Shown: positions 44,301 to 53,399 of the stretch, piece after piece
Position numbering within the stretch: position 1 is the first letter of the stretch
Layout of the letters: every line of letters starts with the position of its first letter
NCBI GenBank assembly: GCA_032622095.1
Contig: CP136069.1
Location: 156,479,043-156,543,042, forward strand
Direction: 5' to 3'
Source: Siphonodentalium dalli
Lineage: Eukaryota; Mollusca; Scaphopoda; Gadilida; Siphonodentaliidae
Length of the DNA: 64,000 bases
Program-made: the position numbers and the translations under genes
Notes under the pieces: model-generated
Databases searched by the model: none
Told to the model about the DNA's origin: nothing
Seen by the model: the letters and a program-made list of their open reading frames with translations, nothing else

Positions 44301-46423
44301 ACACCTAAGTTGGCACAGATGAATTTTCATTCTAAGGCCCATAACTCTGCAACAAATGAATGAACGAAACCTGTTCATTTGCTCATGGGGATATCCCTTA
44401 CCCCTTGGTGGTTCATAAGTATGCCAAAGATCATTAACCTTTTTATGACGGGAGCCGCGCTGGTGCAGCATTAACCTTTTCAGTGCCAGGTCCGATTTTT
44501 GTATCAACCCATATACCCTGTGGCAATGCATTCTCTTATATATGCGAGTCGACCATAGGTCACCTCACATATATAAGAGAATGCATTGGCCTAACAATTT
44601 TTCATCATTTGTTATTATTTTTTACAATTTTTTACAATTTTAATAATTTTTTCTTATATTCTTTAACAGACTTATTTTGTAGGTTTAGTGCCAGGGAATC
44701 TTACATTTTTCATGGGCATCAAAATTATTACTATGAATACTTGTTGATAGTTTTGAGTTATAACATGCCCCTAAGGTTTTAACCAGTTTGTTTTTAAAAT
44801 CGCTATAGCATGCTTAAGCATACCCAAAAACAATTCAACCCAAAAACCATTTTAAATTTTTTTTTTTTTTTAATTTAAAATATTTTTTGGGCGATTTTAC
44901 AGACCGTAAATTAGGGCCGATGAGATCAGCCCCTGGCACTGAAAGAGTTAAAGATCATGTGCCAGTGCATTCTCGTATATACATGTATGTAAGATAATGC
45001 ACTGGCTTACAAACTCAAGGTAAATATTGTTAGGACAATGTATTCTCTTATAAATGAGGCTCCCTATGGGAGACTTGCATATATAAGAGACTACATTGTC
45101 ACAGGGTTTGCGCAAAATTTCAGGAAACTCCAGTCATGAAAGGCTTACAATCAGACCTATGTTGAATGAGATAGAGGCTAGAGCTCAAGAATTGTTATTC
45201 TATTCGGAGTCAAAGTTGAAAGTGTGATTTTTGAAAATGGCAATTTTCCAGTAAAGCGACATTCGGAAGGAGGTGAGAAAACCAATGGGATATTTGACTC
45301 CCACATTGTACTGCATTTACCACCTATTTATCAAAATTACAACGCGATCGGGCGAATAACATAGGAGAAACTGGGTATTAAATGAGGGGGGAACTTACTT
45401 TTTTTGAGGTGTTTGGTGGTTGTGGATTTTAACACTTTCTTAAAGGTACTCAATCCGATTCGATGGTCCCCATATCATCAGACTCCAACAACATTTTTAA
45501 AATCCCGCTTCAGTTATCAGAATCGATTAATTGCCAAAAAATAATGCTCACCAGAGTCAAATATAGTATAAAATTGCCCAAAACCTGTTATTTATCAACA
45601 TTTTGTTCAACATAATTTTGCTGGTTTGTCAAATATCTGACACAAAAAAGACACTTGATTTTAGAGTTATCCATCTTCATCTGTAATTTGGTCTGAGTCT
45701 GTCTTCTTGTTGACTGTTTACTGGGCCACTAAAAATTATCAGTGGTGAAAAATAAGATATTTAAAAATTTTATATCTGATCACTCTCATCTTTGAAAATA
45801 ATTTTTACCCCTGAAGCCAAATATGAATTTGCAAGCATTAATTCGGATTATGCATCTTTAACTACTAATTGAACAGTAGTTCCCTTAGGAAATGTTCAGA
45901 TAATAAGTTCAACAAAAGGCCATGAGTTGTTTGTTGAACTTATTATCTGAACATTTCCCACCAATTAATAGTAACCCTTCTGCACTTGTATTATCTATTT
46001 GTATGTCTGGCGCCTGCTCATTTTTCCTGGACACCCCTCCAAATGAATGATGGATTATTCCAATATATATACGTTTATAACTGGGTGGAAGAATCCATTT
46101 AGTAATGAAAGGGTTAAATTGATTGAAGTCTCTAAACGTGGCATACATCTCACTTACCATCTAAAGTAGACAAATTTCACTACTTTTGATACTGTAGTGT
46201 CAACAGTGCCTTCGTATCTTGCCAAAACATAGCAATTTTGTTCCTCATCCATTAGGGAGGATAACTCTTCAACATTCTGTCCAACTGTGATAACGTCAAT
46301 TCTGTTTGGATCGTTGTCAACATGGCCGACTATAATATAGTTGTCCGCTGATTCTCCATCACGTACTGACTTGATACCTTCATCGAAGCTGGTTTCATCG
46401 ATCAGCGTTGTTTGTGTACTCAT
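36926..46423 (-). CDS. Tandem ADF-homology (coactosin/drebrin-type) actin-binding protein, complete coding sequence
   Basis: The spliced sequence on the - strand joins 46423-46158, 39783-39642, 38767-38376, 37847-37706 and 36964-36926: 981 bp, 326 codons plus TAA, with no internal stop. Domain 1 is about residues 10-140 (MSTQTTLIDE..., KFVYFRW, IGDQVPYAMKGK). Domain 2 is about residues 175-326 (VRYDNTDCRWMLANY, KFVFINW, LGSSVKPMFRAK, ending KVTAASGSMSHVK). The W-(I/L)-G-x-x-V-x-P/Y-x-x-K pattern and the C-terminal AASGS are typical of coactosin/drebrin/Abp1 ADF-H domains, which bind F-actin. A 35-residue Lys/Ser/Gln-rich linker separates them. Twinfilin also has two ADF-H domains, but its sequence hallmarks were not recognised here. 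Exon 1 begins 10 bp before the ATG at a good acceptor (TCCACAG), so a non-coding 5' exon lies further upstream. I infer actin binding; no gene symbol is assigned. Confidence 0.87.
37255..37698 (+). pseudogene. CR1/L2-like LINE 3' fragment (reverse-transcriptase C-terminus, 3' UTR, ATT tail)
   Basis: The + strand frame reads SLPEYINNLIYPYTPRRTFR, then FSVACPNSWNSLSNEMW. This matches the C-terminal end of non-LTR reverse transcriptases (LP-x-YI ... RAFS-x-AAP-x-LWNSLP). A TGG-TAA stop interrupts it before SCLLTDFRSSLKTHIY. The 3' part has TGTAAAGCGCTTAGGG, then GGTGCTATATAAATATT and an ATT repeat, the usual 3' end of CR1/L2-type elements. It is 5'-truncated, inactive and lies antisense in intron 4 of the ADF-H gene. 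Confidence 0.8.
37706..37847 (-). CDS. ADF-H gene exon 4: second half of ADF-H domain 2, 142 bp
   Basis: The exon lies between acceptor CTTTATTTCAG and donor GTGAGA. One base completes Trp and 47 codons follow: LGSSVKPMFRAKAPTHKGVV, then QDVLGQCHVTIFASDDSEIS, then QQIVMDK. Length and phase equal exon 2. 'VKPMFRAKAPTHKG' matches the ADF-H actin-binding helix. Just 7 bp into the intron an (ATT)n tail begins that belongs to an antisense LINE fragment, so only the donor hexamer lies outside repeat DNA. Confidence 0.88.
37873..38095 (+). mobile_element. A1-type hairpin MITE, right end truncated, in ADF-H intron 3
   Basis: It starts TTAACCCTATCATGAGG with a short internal duplication of 'TCATGA', has two cores, and stops after GCACAGGGTTTTCGCAAAA. 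It lies close to exon 4 of the ADF-H gene. Confidence 0.7.
38376..38767 (-). CDS. ADF-H gene exon 3: linker and first half of ADF-H domain 2
   Basis: The exon lies between acceptor TTTAATTGCAG and donor GTGAGT: 130 codons plus two bases of Trp. It starts LEEAAGTKSKVIES, equivalent to the end of an ADF-H domain. A polar linker with PEGRQQRGFTSSQLPKRNNQ follows, then domain 2 from about 'VHNYIMDVRYDNTDCRWMLA' to 'KFVFINW'. It is the longest coding exon and its reading frame is clean throughout. Confidence 0.88.
39000..39330 (-). repeat. F-related 'GCCGTAACTC / GCATCGCTAGGGCATGG' fragment
   Basis: It has CAAAGAGCCGTAACTCTGGT and 'AAAAAGAGCATCGCTAGGGC', the latter matching 'AAGAGCATTGCTAGGGCGTG' at 41850. 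It lies in ADF-H intron 2. Confidence 0.55.
39385..39617 (+). mobile_element. A1-type TTAA hairpin MITE in ADF-H intron 2
   Basis: Ends are TTAACCCTTTCATGATGGGA and GCTCCAGTCAAGGATTAA. It has two cores; the second has lost its left arm. It ends about 20 bp from the donor of ADF-H exon 2. Confidence 0.75.
39642..39783 (-). CDS. ADF-H gene exon 2: second half of ADF-H domain 1, 142 bp
   Basis: The exon lies between acceptor TTATTTTAG and donor GTATGT. Its first base completes the Trp codon and 47 codons follow: IGDQVPYAMKGKYGVVHGSI, then QDKFHPFHLLIETSTVDDFD, then KDTINQQ. The 'VP...KGK' stretch corresponds to the long actin-binding helix region of ADF-H domains, and 'DDFDKDTI' to the C-terminal helix. 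An A1 hairpin element (39385-39617) ends about 20 bp beyond the donor. Confidence 0.86.
39822..41452. mobile_element. F element: TIR element with internal 150-bp tandem repeats and a GACA/GGAC microsatellite
   Basis: The left end is ATGTTTAACCCATACC; the right end is GGTATGGGTAAACAT, near-inverted repeats. Inside, diverged 'GGGCCATAACTC' units become a clean tandem array near the right (period 150 bp: AGCATGCGTGAATTCG at 40861, 41011, 41161). A GACA/GGAC run at 41332-41391 follows, then the palindrome TACCATACTATGGTA. A - strand frame of 260 codons (40700-41482) spans the array because 150 is a multiple of three; I do not regard it as a gene. It lies in ADF-H intron 1. Confidence 0.6.
41300..41395 (+). 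repeat. (GACA)n(GGAC)n microsatellite
   Basis: Nine or so GACA units run into several GGAC units between 41332 and 41391. It belongs to the right end of the F element. Confidence 0.85.
41845..43430 (+). repeat. Diverged tandem 'GTCGAAAAAGGGCCGTAACTC' region related to F
   Basis: Units of about 155-180 bp repeat, marked by AAATTCTAAGTCGAAAA, 'GGAACCCATATTCGAACTTG' and 'CAACTTTGGTTCAGATCAAA'. A larger block of about 515 bp is duplicated (42155-42480 and 42670-43000). GGAC and GACA runs occur at 43158-43190 and 43391-43410. ORFs of 82-117 codons here are repeat products. Confidence 0.75.
43928..44167. mobile_element. E-family MITE, full length with repeated centre
   Basis: Ends are CAGTAATGCCCTAAATAA and TATTTAGGGCATTACTG, flanked by TA. 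The centre has GGCTTGTTGCCATTCATCGG twice in direct order, then once inverted (ATGGCAACAAGCC), so it can fold in two alternative ways. It lies in ADF-H intron 1. Confidence 0.8.
44434..45147 (+). mobile_element. A1-type TTAA hairpin MITE split by an A2 insertion
   Basis: The A1 ends are TTAACCTTTTTATGACGGGA and CTCCAGTCATGAAAGGCTTA. The A1 sequence '...GCAGCATTAA' stops at 44474 and resumes 'TTAAAGATCATGTGCCAG' at 44948, with an A2 element between. The right TTAA has mutated to TTAC. Confidence 0.78.
44471..44951 (+). mobile_element. A2-type TTAA hairpin MITE inserted in an A1 copy
   Basis: It begins TTAACCTTTTCAGTGCCAGG and ends CCCTGGCACTGAAAGAGTTAA. The target TTAA, known from intact A1 copies ('GCAGCATTAAAGATC'), is duplicated on both sides, which shows directly that A2 is mobile and targets TTAA. 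It contains one hairpin core and the AT-rich A2 body shared with 359-735. Confidence 0.82.
45440..45861. mobile_element. C-family TTAA element in ADF-H intron 1
   Basis: The left end is TTAAAGGTACTCAATCCGAT; the right end is AATTCGGATTATGCATCTTTAA. Internal blocks match other C copies in inverted orientation (TTTTACCCCTGAAGCCAAAT). Its right TTAA is also the left edge of a D element. Confidence 0.73.
45858..46118 (-). mobile_element. D-family TTAA MITE next to ADF-H exon 1
   Basis: It ends TCCATTTAGTAATGAAAGGGTTAA on the right. An inner palindrome AATGTTCAGATAATAAGTTC ... GAACTTATTATCTGAACATT surrounds AAAAGGCCATGAGTTG. It ends 40 bp from the donor of ADF-H exon 1. Confidence 0.7.
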
Positions 46424-46433
46424 GATTTCCTAT
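46158..46433 (-). CDS. ADF-H gene exon 1 (coding from 46423): first half of ADF-H domain 1
   Basis: ATG is at 46423-46421, preceded by 10 bp of 5' UTR and acceptor TCCACAG. The exon encodes 88 residues plus two bases of a Trp codon and ends at donor GTAAGT. It reads MSTQTTLIDETSFDEGIKSV at the start and KVVKFVYFRW at the end. The core 'SVRDGESADNYIIVGHV' and 'CYVLARYEG' match the N-terminal half of an ADF-H fold. The upstream acceptor means transcription starts further right; no 5' exon could be identified. Confidence 0.85.
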
Positions 46434-46593
46434 CTGTGGATGATATAATAATAATAATTTGATCATAAGCTGTCAATCCATAGAATACTGTAATACAATT
46501 GGCTGTCACACATTTAGCCATTGAGGTTATTTCTCAATAACCTATATTTCTTGATTACTTTCCGCCACAGAAATGACAGCAGCATCAAGTGAT

Positions 46594-46720
46594 CAGGGTT
46601 GGGTCAATTACATTGCACTGTAATTAATTACAATTACATTGAAAATGCAATGTAATTAATTACAATTACAATTACATTGGTTCAATTACAATTACAATTA
46701 CTTTTGGTTACTGAAAATCG
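46594..46720 (+). mobile_element. Possible hAT left end with ATTACA repeats
   Basis: It starts CAGGGTTGGGTCAATTACAT and is followed by many TAATTACAATTACA units. Such termini are common in hAT elements, but no matching right end or TSD was found nearby, so this may be a fragment. Confidence 0.45.
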
Positions 46721-47439
46721 GGATTCGGGAAGAGCTGCAAGGAGGAAAGTCATTTGTGTTTGATGAACTTTATTGATACATAAAACATAAAAGCAAATTA
46801 ATGTAACACAGTGAAACAATGTAAACAGATTTCAGAATTCCTGGCTGTCGATTACATTGAAGGGGATCAGATGTCCAGCGGTCCAGCGAGGTAGAGTAGA
46901 ATGGAGTCTGTGATGGTTTGTTGTTTTGCGTCGGTGTTGTTGTATTTGGCTGCCGGTTTAGCAAACTGGAAAATCCTGGGTTGGTCAGGGGTGATAAGAC
47001 CACTACTACAAACCATGTGACTAAAAATGTACATAAAAACAATGCTGATATTTAAAGTCCTATGGTTTAATATTTCAATGTTGCATCAGAATTCCATCAG
47101 GTTGGACAGCCCTGCCAATAACCTTACTGCTGCATACATGTATAACCCTCATTGCACAAGTACCTAGAGAAATCAACAAAACTCGTGCCAACATTTGCAA
47201 AGAAATTAAAATGAAAGTGACAACAGTTATTATCACCACAACCAAAATATATCAAGAACACACGCAGCCCAATTGCATTGGGTGATCATTTGCCACTAGC
47301 CAATCAAAAACGATGAATTGATGACAGTTGATCAATCAATAATTAGGGGTCTGAGTTGTGTTTGCTTCAACTTTAAGTGTGGTTTTCTTCGGAAAGTTTT
47401 TTGCTTGTTTTTCTTCTACTCTCTACCTAATGTAGTTCT

Positions 47440-47612
47440 CCTGTGAAATGATGGATTATATATTAAGAAATAACTCTTGTTTTCTATGAAGTGGTAGGGT
47501 CGATTTCTTTGAAATTTTCAGTGATGTTAGTAGAATGCTACATTCCCCAGGTTGGAATAGCACGTGAGTACTAACTTATCAATTTTATGCACCCGAACAA
47601 GTCTATAATATG
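47440..47612 (+). repeat. Dispersed repeat, copy 2 of 2
   Basis: GGTCGATTTCTTTGAAATTT and 'TAGAATGCTACATTCCCC' match 32450-32570 in the same orientation. Confidence 0.6.
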
Positions 47613-47994
47613 CACACACCTAACATAATGTATTCTATGTAGAAATGTAGAAATACAAGCTCGGACAAAATAATGCATGTTGCAAAAAAAAAGAAGGGAT
47701 AAATCCACAATAAAAAACAAAGTCAGATGATCCACATAATCACAGATGCACAGGTTTCCATGGTATGAAATATCTGAGCCAAGTTAAAACAAATACTGAC
47801 TCAAAAAGCTAGGAAGTCAAGCTTGGACAAAGTTGCATGCACGCACAGATGGACGGACAAGCTGATTCCTAGGATGTTCATATAATATAAACAGATGGCA
47901 AGCAGAGGAACACTGGGCATTACTATCCCTTCAGTTGTAAGTCTGTCGCTGTTGGTTGAAACATCATCTGAACATCCCTGATAATAAATGAATT

Positions 47995-48224
47995 TTAATC
48001 AATCCATGACTGGAGCTTACTGAAATTTTGCGAATACCCTGTGCCAATGCATTCTCTTATATATGCGAGTCTCCCATATAAGAGAATGCATTGACCTAAC
48101 CATATTTACATTGACCTTGTAAGCCAGTGCATTTTATCTTATATATGCCTAGGCTCCCTAAGAGACAATGAAACAGTATCTTCAATGATGCACGAGGTGT
48201 GTGCTCGTGTCATGGAAGGATTAA
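47995..48224 (+). mobile_element. A1-type TTAA hairpin MITE, shortened cores
   Basis: Ends are TTAATCAATCCATGACTGGA and GTCATGGAAGGATTAA. Both hairpin cores have deletions in their loops or arms. Confidence 0.68.
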
Positions 48225-48424
48225 TCAGATCTACTCATCAGTCACAGTGTATCCAGTTATCAAAAGGATTAATGACTTACCAGCACATAAATGATGGATT
48301 GATAATACAAACAACAGTTCAGGTGCACCAGCCACCACAAACAGCTGCTTAGCCTATTATTCTCACAGTATAAAGCCATTTTAATGGAAATCCCACCAGA
48401 ATTCAAATAAAATTTCATTTATTT

Positions 48425-48560
48425 AAACCCGTTCTTTACTAAATTGATTCTTCCAACCAGTTATCAAAGTGTACATTGGAATGATCTAATATTCGTCTGG
48501 AGGTAATAAAAGCAGACGACAGATAATACAAGTGCAGAAGTAGTCATATCCATGGTGGGG
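48425..48560 (+). mobile_element. D-family MITE fragment
   Basis: AACCCGTTCTTTACTAAATT is followed by GATTCTTCCAACCAGTTATC and 'GTACATTGGAATGATCTAAT'. The right part is lost. Confidence 0.55.
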
Positions 48561-48663
48561 AAATGTATTATAAAATAGCGGCACAAGGAATGACCCCTTT
48601 TGGAACTTTATGTAAGATGTTCCTGTTTATGACAAAATAAAAATAATTTAGAGCCCTGAAAAT

Positions 48664-50299
48664 GTCTCCCCATGTACATGTACTTACGTTCCTTAATGTC
48701 TCCCCATGTACATGTACTTTTGTTTCTTAATGTCTCCCCATGTACATGTACTTACGTTCCTTAATGTCTCCCCATGTACATGTACTTATGTTCCTTAATG
48801 TCTCGCCATGTACATGTACTTACGTTCCTTAATGTCTCCCCATGTACATGTACTTGCGTTCCTTAATGTCTCCCCATGCACATGTACTTACGTTCCTTAA
48901 TGTCTCCCCATGTACATGTACTTACGTTCCTTAATGTCTCCCCATGTACATGTACTTACGTTCATTAATGTCTCCCCATGTACATGTACTTACGTTCCTT
49001 AATGTCTCCCCATGCACATGTACTTATGTTCCTTAATGTCTCCCCATGCACATGTACTTACGTTCCTTAATGTCTCCCCATGCACATGTACTTATGTTCC
49101 TTAATGTCTCCCCATGCACATGTACTTACGTTCCTTAATGTCTCCCCATGCACATGTACTTATGTTCCTTAATGTCTCCCCATGCACATGTACTTATGTT
49201 CCTTAATGTCTCCCCATGCACATGTACTTACGTTCCTTAATGTCTCCCCATGCACATGTACTTATGTTCCTTAATGTCTCCCCATGCACATGTACTTATG
49301 TTCCTTAATGTCTCCCCATGCACATGTACTTATGTTCCTTAATGTCTCCCCATGCACATGTACTTATGTTCCTTAATGTCTCCCCATGCACATGTACTTA
49401 CGTTCCTTAATGTCTCCCCATGCACATGTACTTATGTTCCTTAATGTCTCCCCATGTACATGTACTTACGTTCCTTAATGTCTCCCCATGCACATGTACT
49501 TATGTTCCTTAATGTCTCCCCATGCACATGTACTTATGTTCCTTAATGTCTCCCCATGCACATGTACTTATGTTCCTTAATGTCTCCCCATGCACATGTA
49601 CTTATGTTCCTTAATGTCTCCCCATGTACATGTACTTACGTTCCTTAATGTCTCCCCATGTACATGTACTTACGTTCATTAATGTCTCCCCATGTACATG
49701 TACTTGCGTTCCTTAATGTCTCCCCATGTACATGTACTTACGTTCCTTAATGTCTCGCCATGTACATGTACTTACGTTCCTTAATGTCTCCCCATGTACA
49801 TGTACTTACGTTCCTTAATGTCTCCCCATGTACATGTACTTATGTTCCTTAATGTCTCCCCATGTACATGTACTTATGTTCCTTAATGTCTCCCCATGCA
49901 CATGTACTTACGTTCCTTAATGTCTCCCCATGCACATGTACTTATGTTCCTTAATGTCTCCCCATGTACATGTACTTACGTTCCTTAATGTCTCGCCATG
50001 TACATGTACTTACGTTCCTTAATGTCTCCCCATGTACATGTACTTACGTTCCTTAATGTCTCCCCATCAGCATGTACATGTACTTATGTTCCTTAATGTC
50101 TCCCCATGCACATGTACTTACGTTCCTTAATGTCTCCCCATGTACATGTACTTACGTTCCTTAATGTCTCGCCATGTACATGTACTTACGTTCCTTAATG
50201 TCTCCCCATGTACATGTACTTACGTTCCTTAATGTCTCCCCATGCACATGTACTTACGTTCCTTAATGTCTCCCCATGTACATGTACTTATGTTCCTTC
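48664..50299 (+). repeat. 34-bp minisatellite, about 48 units
   Basis: The unit is CCTTAATGTCTCCCCATG then TACATGTACTTACGTT. Units are almost identical, differing mainly at TACATG/CACATG and TTACG/TTATG, with a rare CTCGCC variant. One unit near 50070 has a 3-bp CAG insertion. There are no unique spacers, so it is not a CRISPR array. It ends about 20 bp from an A1 MITE. Confidence 0.95.
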
Positions 50300-50317
50300 C
50301 TCAGATTAAATACTCTT

Positions 50318-50578
50318 TTAACCCTCCACGACTGGAGCTTCCTGAAATTTTGTGCAAACCCTATGCCAATGCAGCATCTTATATATGCGAGTCTCCCATA
50401 GGGAGCCTCGCATTTATAAGAAAGTACGTTGACCTAACAATGTTTACCTTGACCGTGTAAGCCACGTATTCTCTTATATATGCGAGGCTCCCAATGGGAG
50501 ACTGACAAAAATAAGAGAATGCATTGGCACAGGATAATTAATGCTACACCAGCACAGCTCCGGTTACGACAGGGTTAA
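50318..50578 (+). mobile_element. A1-type TTAA hairpin MITE next to the 34-bp minisatellite
   Basis: Ends are TTAACCCTCCACGACTGGAG and CGGTTACGACAGGGTTAA, with two cores. It begins only about 20 bp after the last minisatellite unit. Confidence 0.74.
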
Positions 50579-50649
50579 GATTAGGCAAACCATGTGTTTT
50601 GCCTCATTACAACTGATAAGAATAACCAACACAGCCTAATGGAAAATAA

Positions 50650-50785
50650 TATTATTAGTTACCTCAAGGAACATCGTGGGGTACATGGAGATTTAATATC
50701 TGGAAGTCGAGCCGATGGCGGAGCCGAGGGGTTCAAAAAGAGACATCTAGGTATTAAATCTCTATGTACCCAATGATGTTCCCGG
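50650..50785. mobile_element. Palindromic MITE around GAGATTTAATA
   Basis: GGTACATGGAGATTTAATA on the left is mirrored by TATTAAATCTCTATGTACC on the right, with GAACATCGT / ATGATGTTC outside. The loop contains GAGCCGATGGCGGAGCC. Its design is like 33885-34010. Confidence 0.65.
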
Positions 50786-50929
50786 AGATAACAATTTTAT
50801 CCCCAAAACAATAGCCATTAGTCTGACAAAAAAATATTTTTTTTATCGTCATAATACTAATAATATAAGAAAATTCAAAATTGAGCAGAGACTACTTTTA
50901 TTATTATGATATTAAAAAAATCGCGGAAA

Positions 50930-51130
50930 TACCCGAAGTGCGATCACATGACCACACTGCGGTCACATGACCGATCATCTGCATAGACGCATACCCGTGA
51001 CAGCGGTGGGTGGAGCTTGAAATAATTCTGCCAATCGCGAAACGAGTTGATAAATTACGTATAAAATATTTGGCCGTTTAATTACCAAGGCATTTACGAT
51101 CACGGAATAAAACTGTTTGAATGTGCCGAA
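50930..51130. promoter_or_regulatory. CG-richer stretch with repeated TCACATGACC, possible regulatory region
   Basis: GCGATCACATGACCACACTG is followed by GGTCACATGACCGATCATC, giving two E-box-like CACATG sites 20 bp apart, then several CG dinucleotides. This is upstream of the ADF-H coding exons on the - strand, whose 5' UTR exon is not placed. Promoter function is a guess from composition only. Confidence 0.2.
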
Positions 51131-52054
51131 TTATTCGCTATAATGTTGAATTATTCGCTTTAATGTTGAATTATATAACGAATAATGATGGCTAAAATGC
51201 ACTTTGAGGCGATAAAAGTTGTGTGAAATGAGTTTCATTTATGCAGAAATGCAATTAGCGGGCGGAATTTCGTGTGAAACTAATTTAATTGTTTCTGAAA
51301 GAATACAAGTTAGGCCATTTAACTTCTTCGTTGTACATATGGTACACATTTCGGAAGCTAGTTTACGCACTAGTGTCATCCTGTTGTGCGCTATACGAGG
51401 TCCCCACCCTACCCCCATGGAATACGGAATATCACTTAACACAGAGGGTGGAATACAGAATACCAGTTAACAGCCACATGGAATACATAAAAAATATATG
51501 AAAACTTCATTTTTTGGAAGGTAGGCGCCCGAATACCGGTATTTTTGGAATACCGAATACCTCCTAACAGAGGGGCCGGAATAAGGCGTACCTCATAACA
51601 GGGCATGGAATACGGCGTACGAAAAGGGGGATGGGGGCCTCCTATACACAAATGGGGTGTGACTAAAAGGGTGGTGATGGCTTATAATATATGGCTTATA
51701 TTCGTCATAATAATGTTCCTGCCTGTTTCTTCACACGAAACATTTTGTGTGGAAAAGTGCACGACTGTGAACAGCCTTGCTAAAATCCTTCCAATCAAGA
51801 TCAATAAGTGCGTAAACAAAATAATTCACTCGAATACACCACTGACTGTCGAAACTACAATAATTATGAATTAGGCTGCGGTTTGGCATAACGACATTTT
51901 TTTTTAATTGAAGACTAGCCTGGCATTGTTTTTAAGTTTGTGCTTGTTGTTCGATATTCGTTTTGGTTTTATTTTACGTTTTGATGGCAAATATCGACTT
52001 TCTAGAGAGGATTTTTTTTAATTGTTAGCTTAGAATAAATCCAATGATTGCCTC

Positions 52055-52245
52055 TAATAAAGAGCGTCCATGTTTTCGTCACGGTATAAACAATAAAGAA
52101 CGTTTTCAATTATGAACGTGCTCTATTTCGATATGTCATGGGTGATTTTGTATGTGGTATTGTGACATTTAGATAAAAAGAGCGTCCATGCTTCCGTCTC
52201 CCAAAAGCGATAGACAGTAAAGAGTGTTCTAAATTACGCGCTGTG
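52055..52245 (+). repeat. Diverged duplication 'AAAGAGCGTCCATG'
   Basis: AAAGAGCGTCCATGTTTTCG at about 52060 recurs as AAAGAGCGTCCATGCTTCCG at about 52187, each followed by a related 'ACA(A/G)TAAAGA' segment. Confidence 0.6.
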
Positions 52246-53399
52246 TTGTCTTTTTGGAGGTAATTAATAATGGATAGCTAGCCCGCCCACAACGGAACAT
52301 ACTACATCTACTAGGCATCTTGGCATATGTGGAGATGACAGATACTCGGGATATCGAAAGTAAAACAACAAAAAACAAAAACGCCGAAATAGAGTTAACA
52401 TTATTCAGTCCAGTGTTTGTATAACATTTGGGAGCTTCTTATTCCAGGTGAATGGAATCCTCCGTCGCCCTTTCTATTCACTTTGGGGTATTTTGCACAA
52501 GTTCGCGACTGACACTGATGAATAGTCACTGGGTGATTTCAAATCACTGAGTGAATACTACTACTGCCATCTATTCACTGCCATCTATTCCCACAACTAC
52601 GTCACTCGTAGTTTAGTCACGGAAATCACCGAATACCGGTGGCGGTATTATTTATTTATTTTACGGGTTATTTATTATGCGATCGGAATGGGACTTGGAT
52701 CATTTTATCACAACAGGGAGGGCTTTCCGATTGCGTTTTGTAGTTTCTAGACCGAATAAATCCTTTAACTTAACTTAAATGTGCTTTTCATAGGTTCTCA
52801 CATTAATTCACACCAATAATAATAATTCAGCAGCCGACCTATGGATCCAGCGTCAGGTGATATCAAACTCGGCATGCTAGAGCAACATCACGATTGGTGG
52901 AAACTGCCAGTTCAAGCATTCATATACCCCCGATGTTTCACATGCTCATATACCCCCGATATTTTGCACGCATTCCTTATACCTCACTGTGAAGGGTGAC
53001 GGGGGACATGGTGATTTAAACATGGCATTGTAGCCAATCATATTGCTAGTTACAACCGGATGTGGGGACAAAACATATTAAATTTAAGATGACTGAGATA
53101 AGGGTGTTGATATTTTGAGAGTTAGGATTTTAAAAAGTGAACTTAACTGGTTCAGTGCTGAAAGCCCATATTTGGACCCTATGTAAGAGTGCTGGAAGCC
53201 CAGATCTGGGCTTTGGTGATGACACTGTATTGCTTGTTTAGTTTAATCATTTAAATAGAGTTTGTCAGGTAATATTTTAGAAATAGTGTTGCATATATAA
53301 TTAAATTGGGACATTGTGAAGTTTTAATGGATGCCGACTGATAAAATTGTGAGAAAATGTACTTCTATTGCAAAAAGTTTGAGAAAAATGACAAATTGT

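Noticed and set aside
48664-50299. CRISPR-like array of regular short repeats
   Set aside because: The 34-bp units are directly adjacent with no unique spacers, there are no cas genes, and the DNA is from an animal. It is a minisatellite.
52842-52998. Possible first exon MDPASGDIKLGM on the + strand
   Set aside because: The ATG context and a possible GTGATA donor exist, but there is no downstream partner exon in the window and no similarity was recognised.
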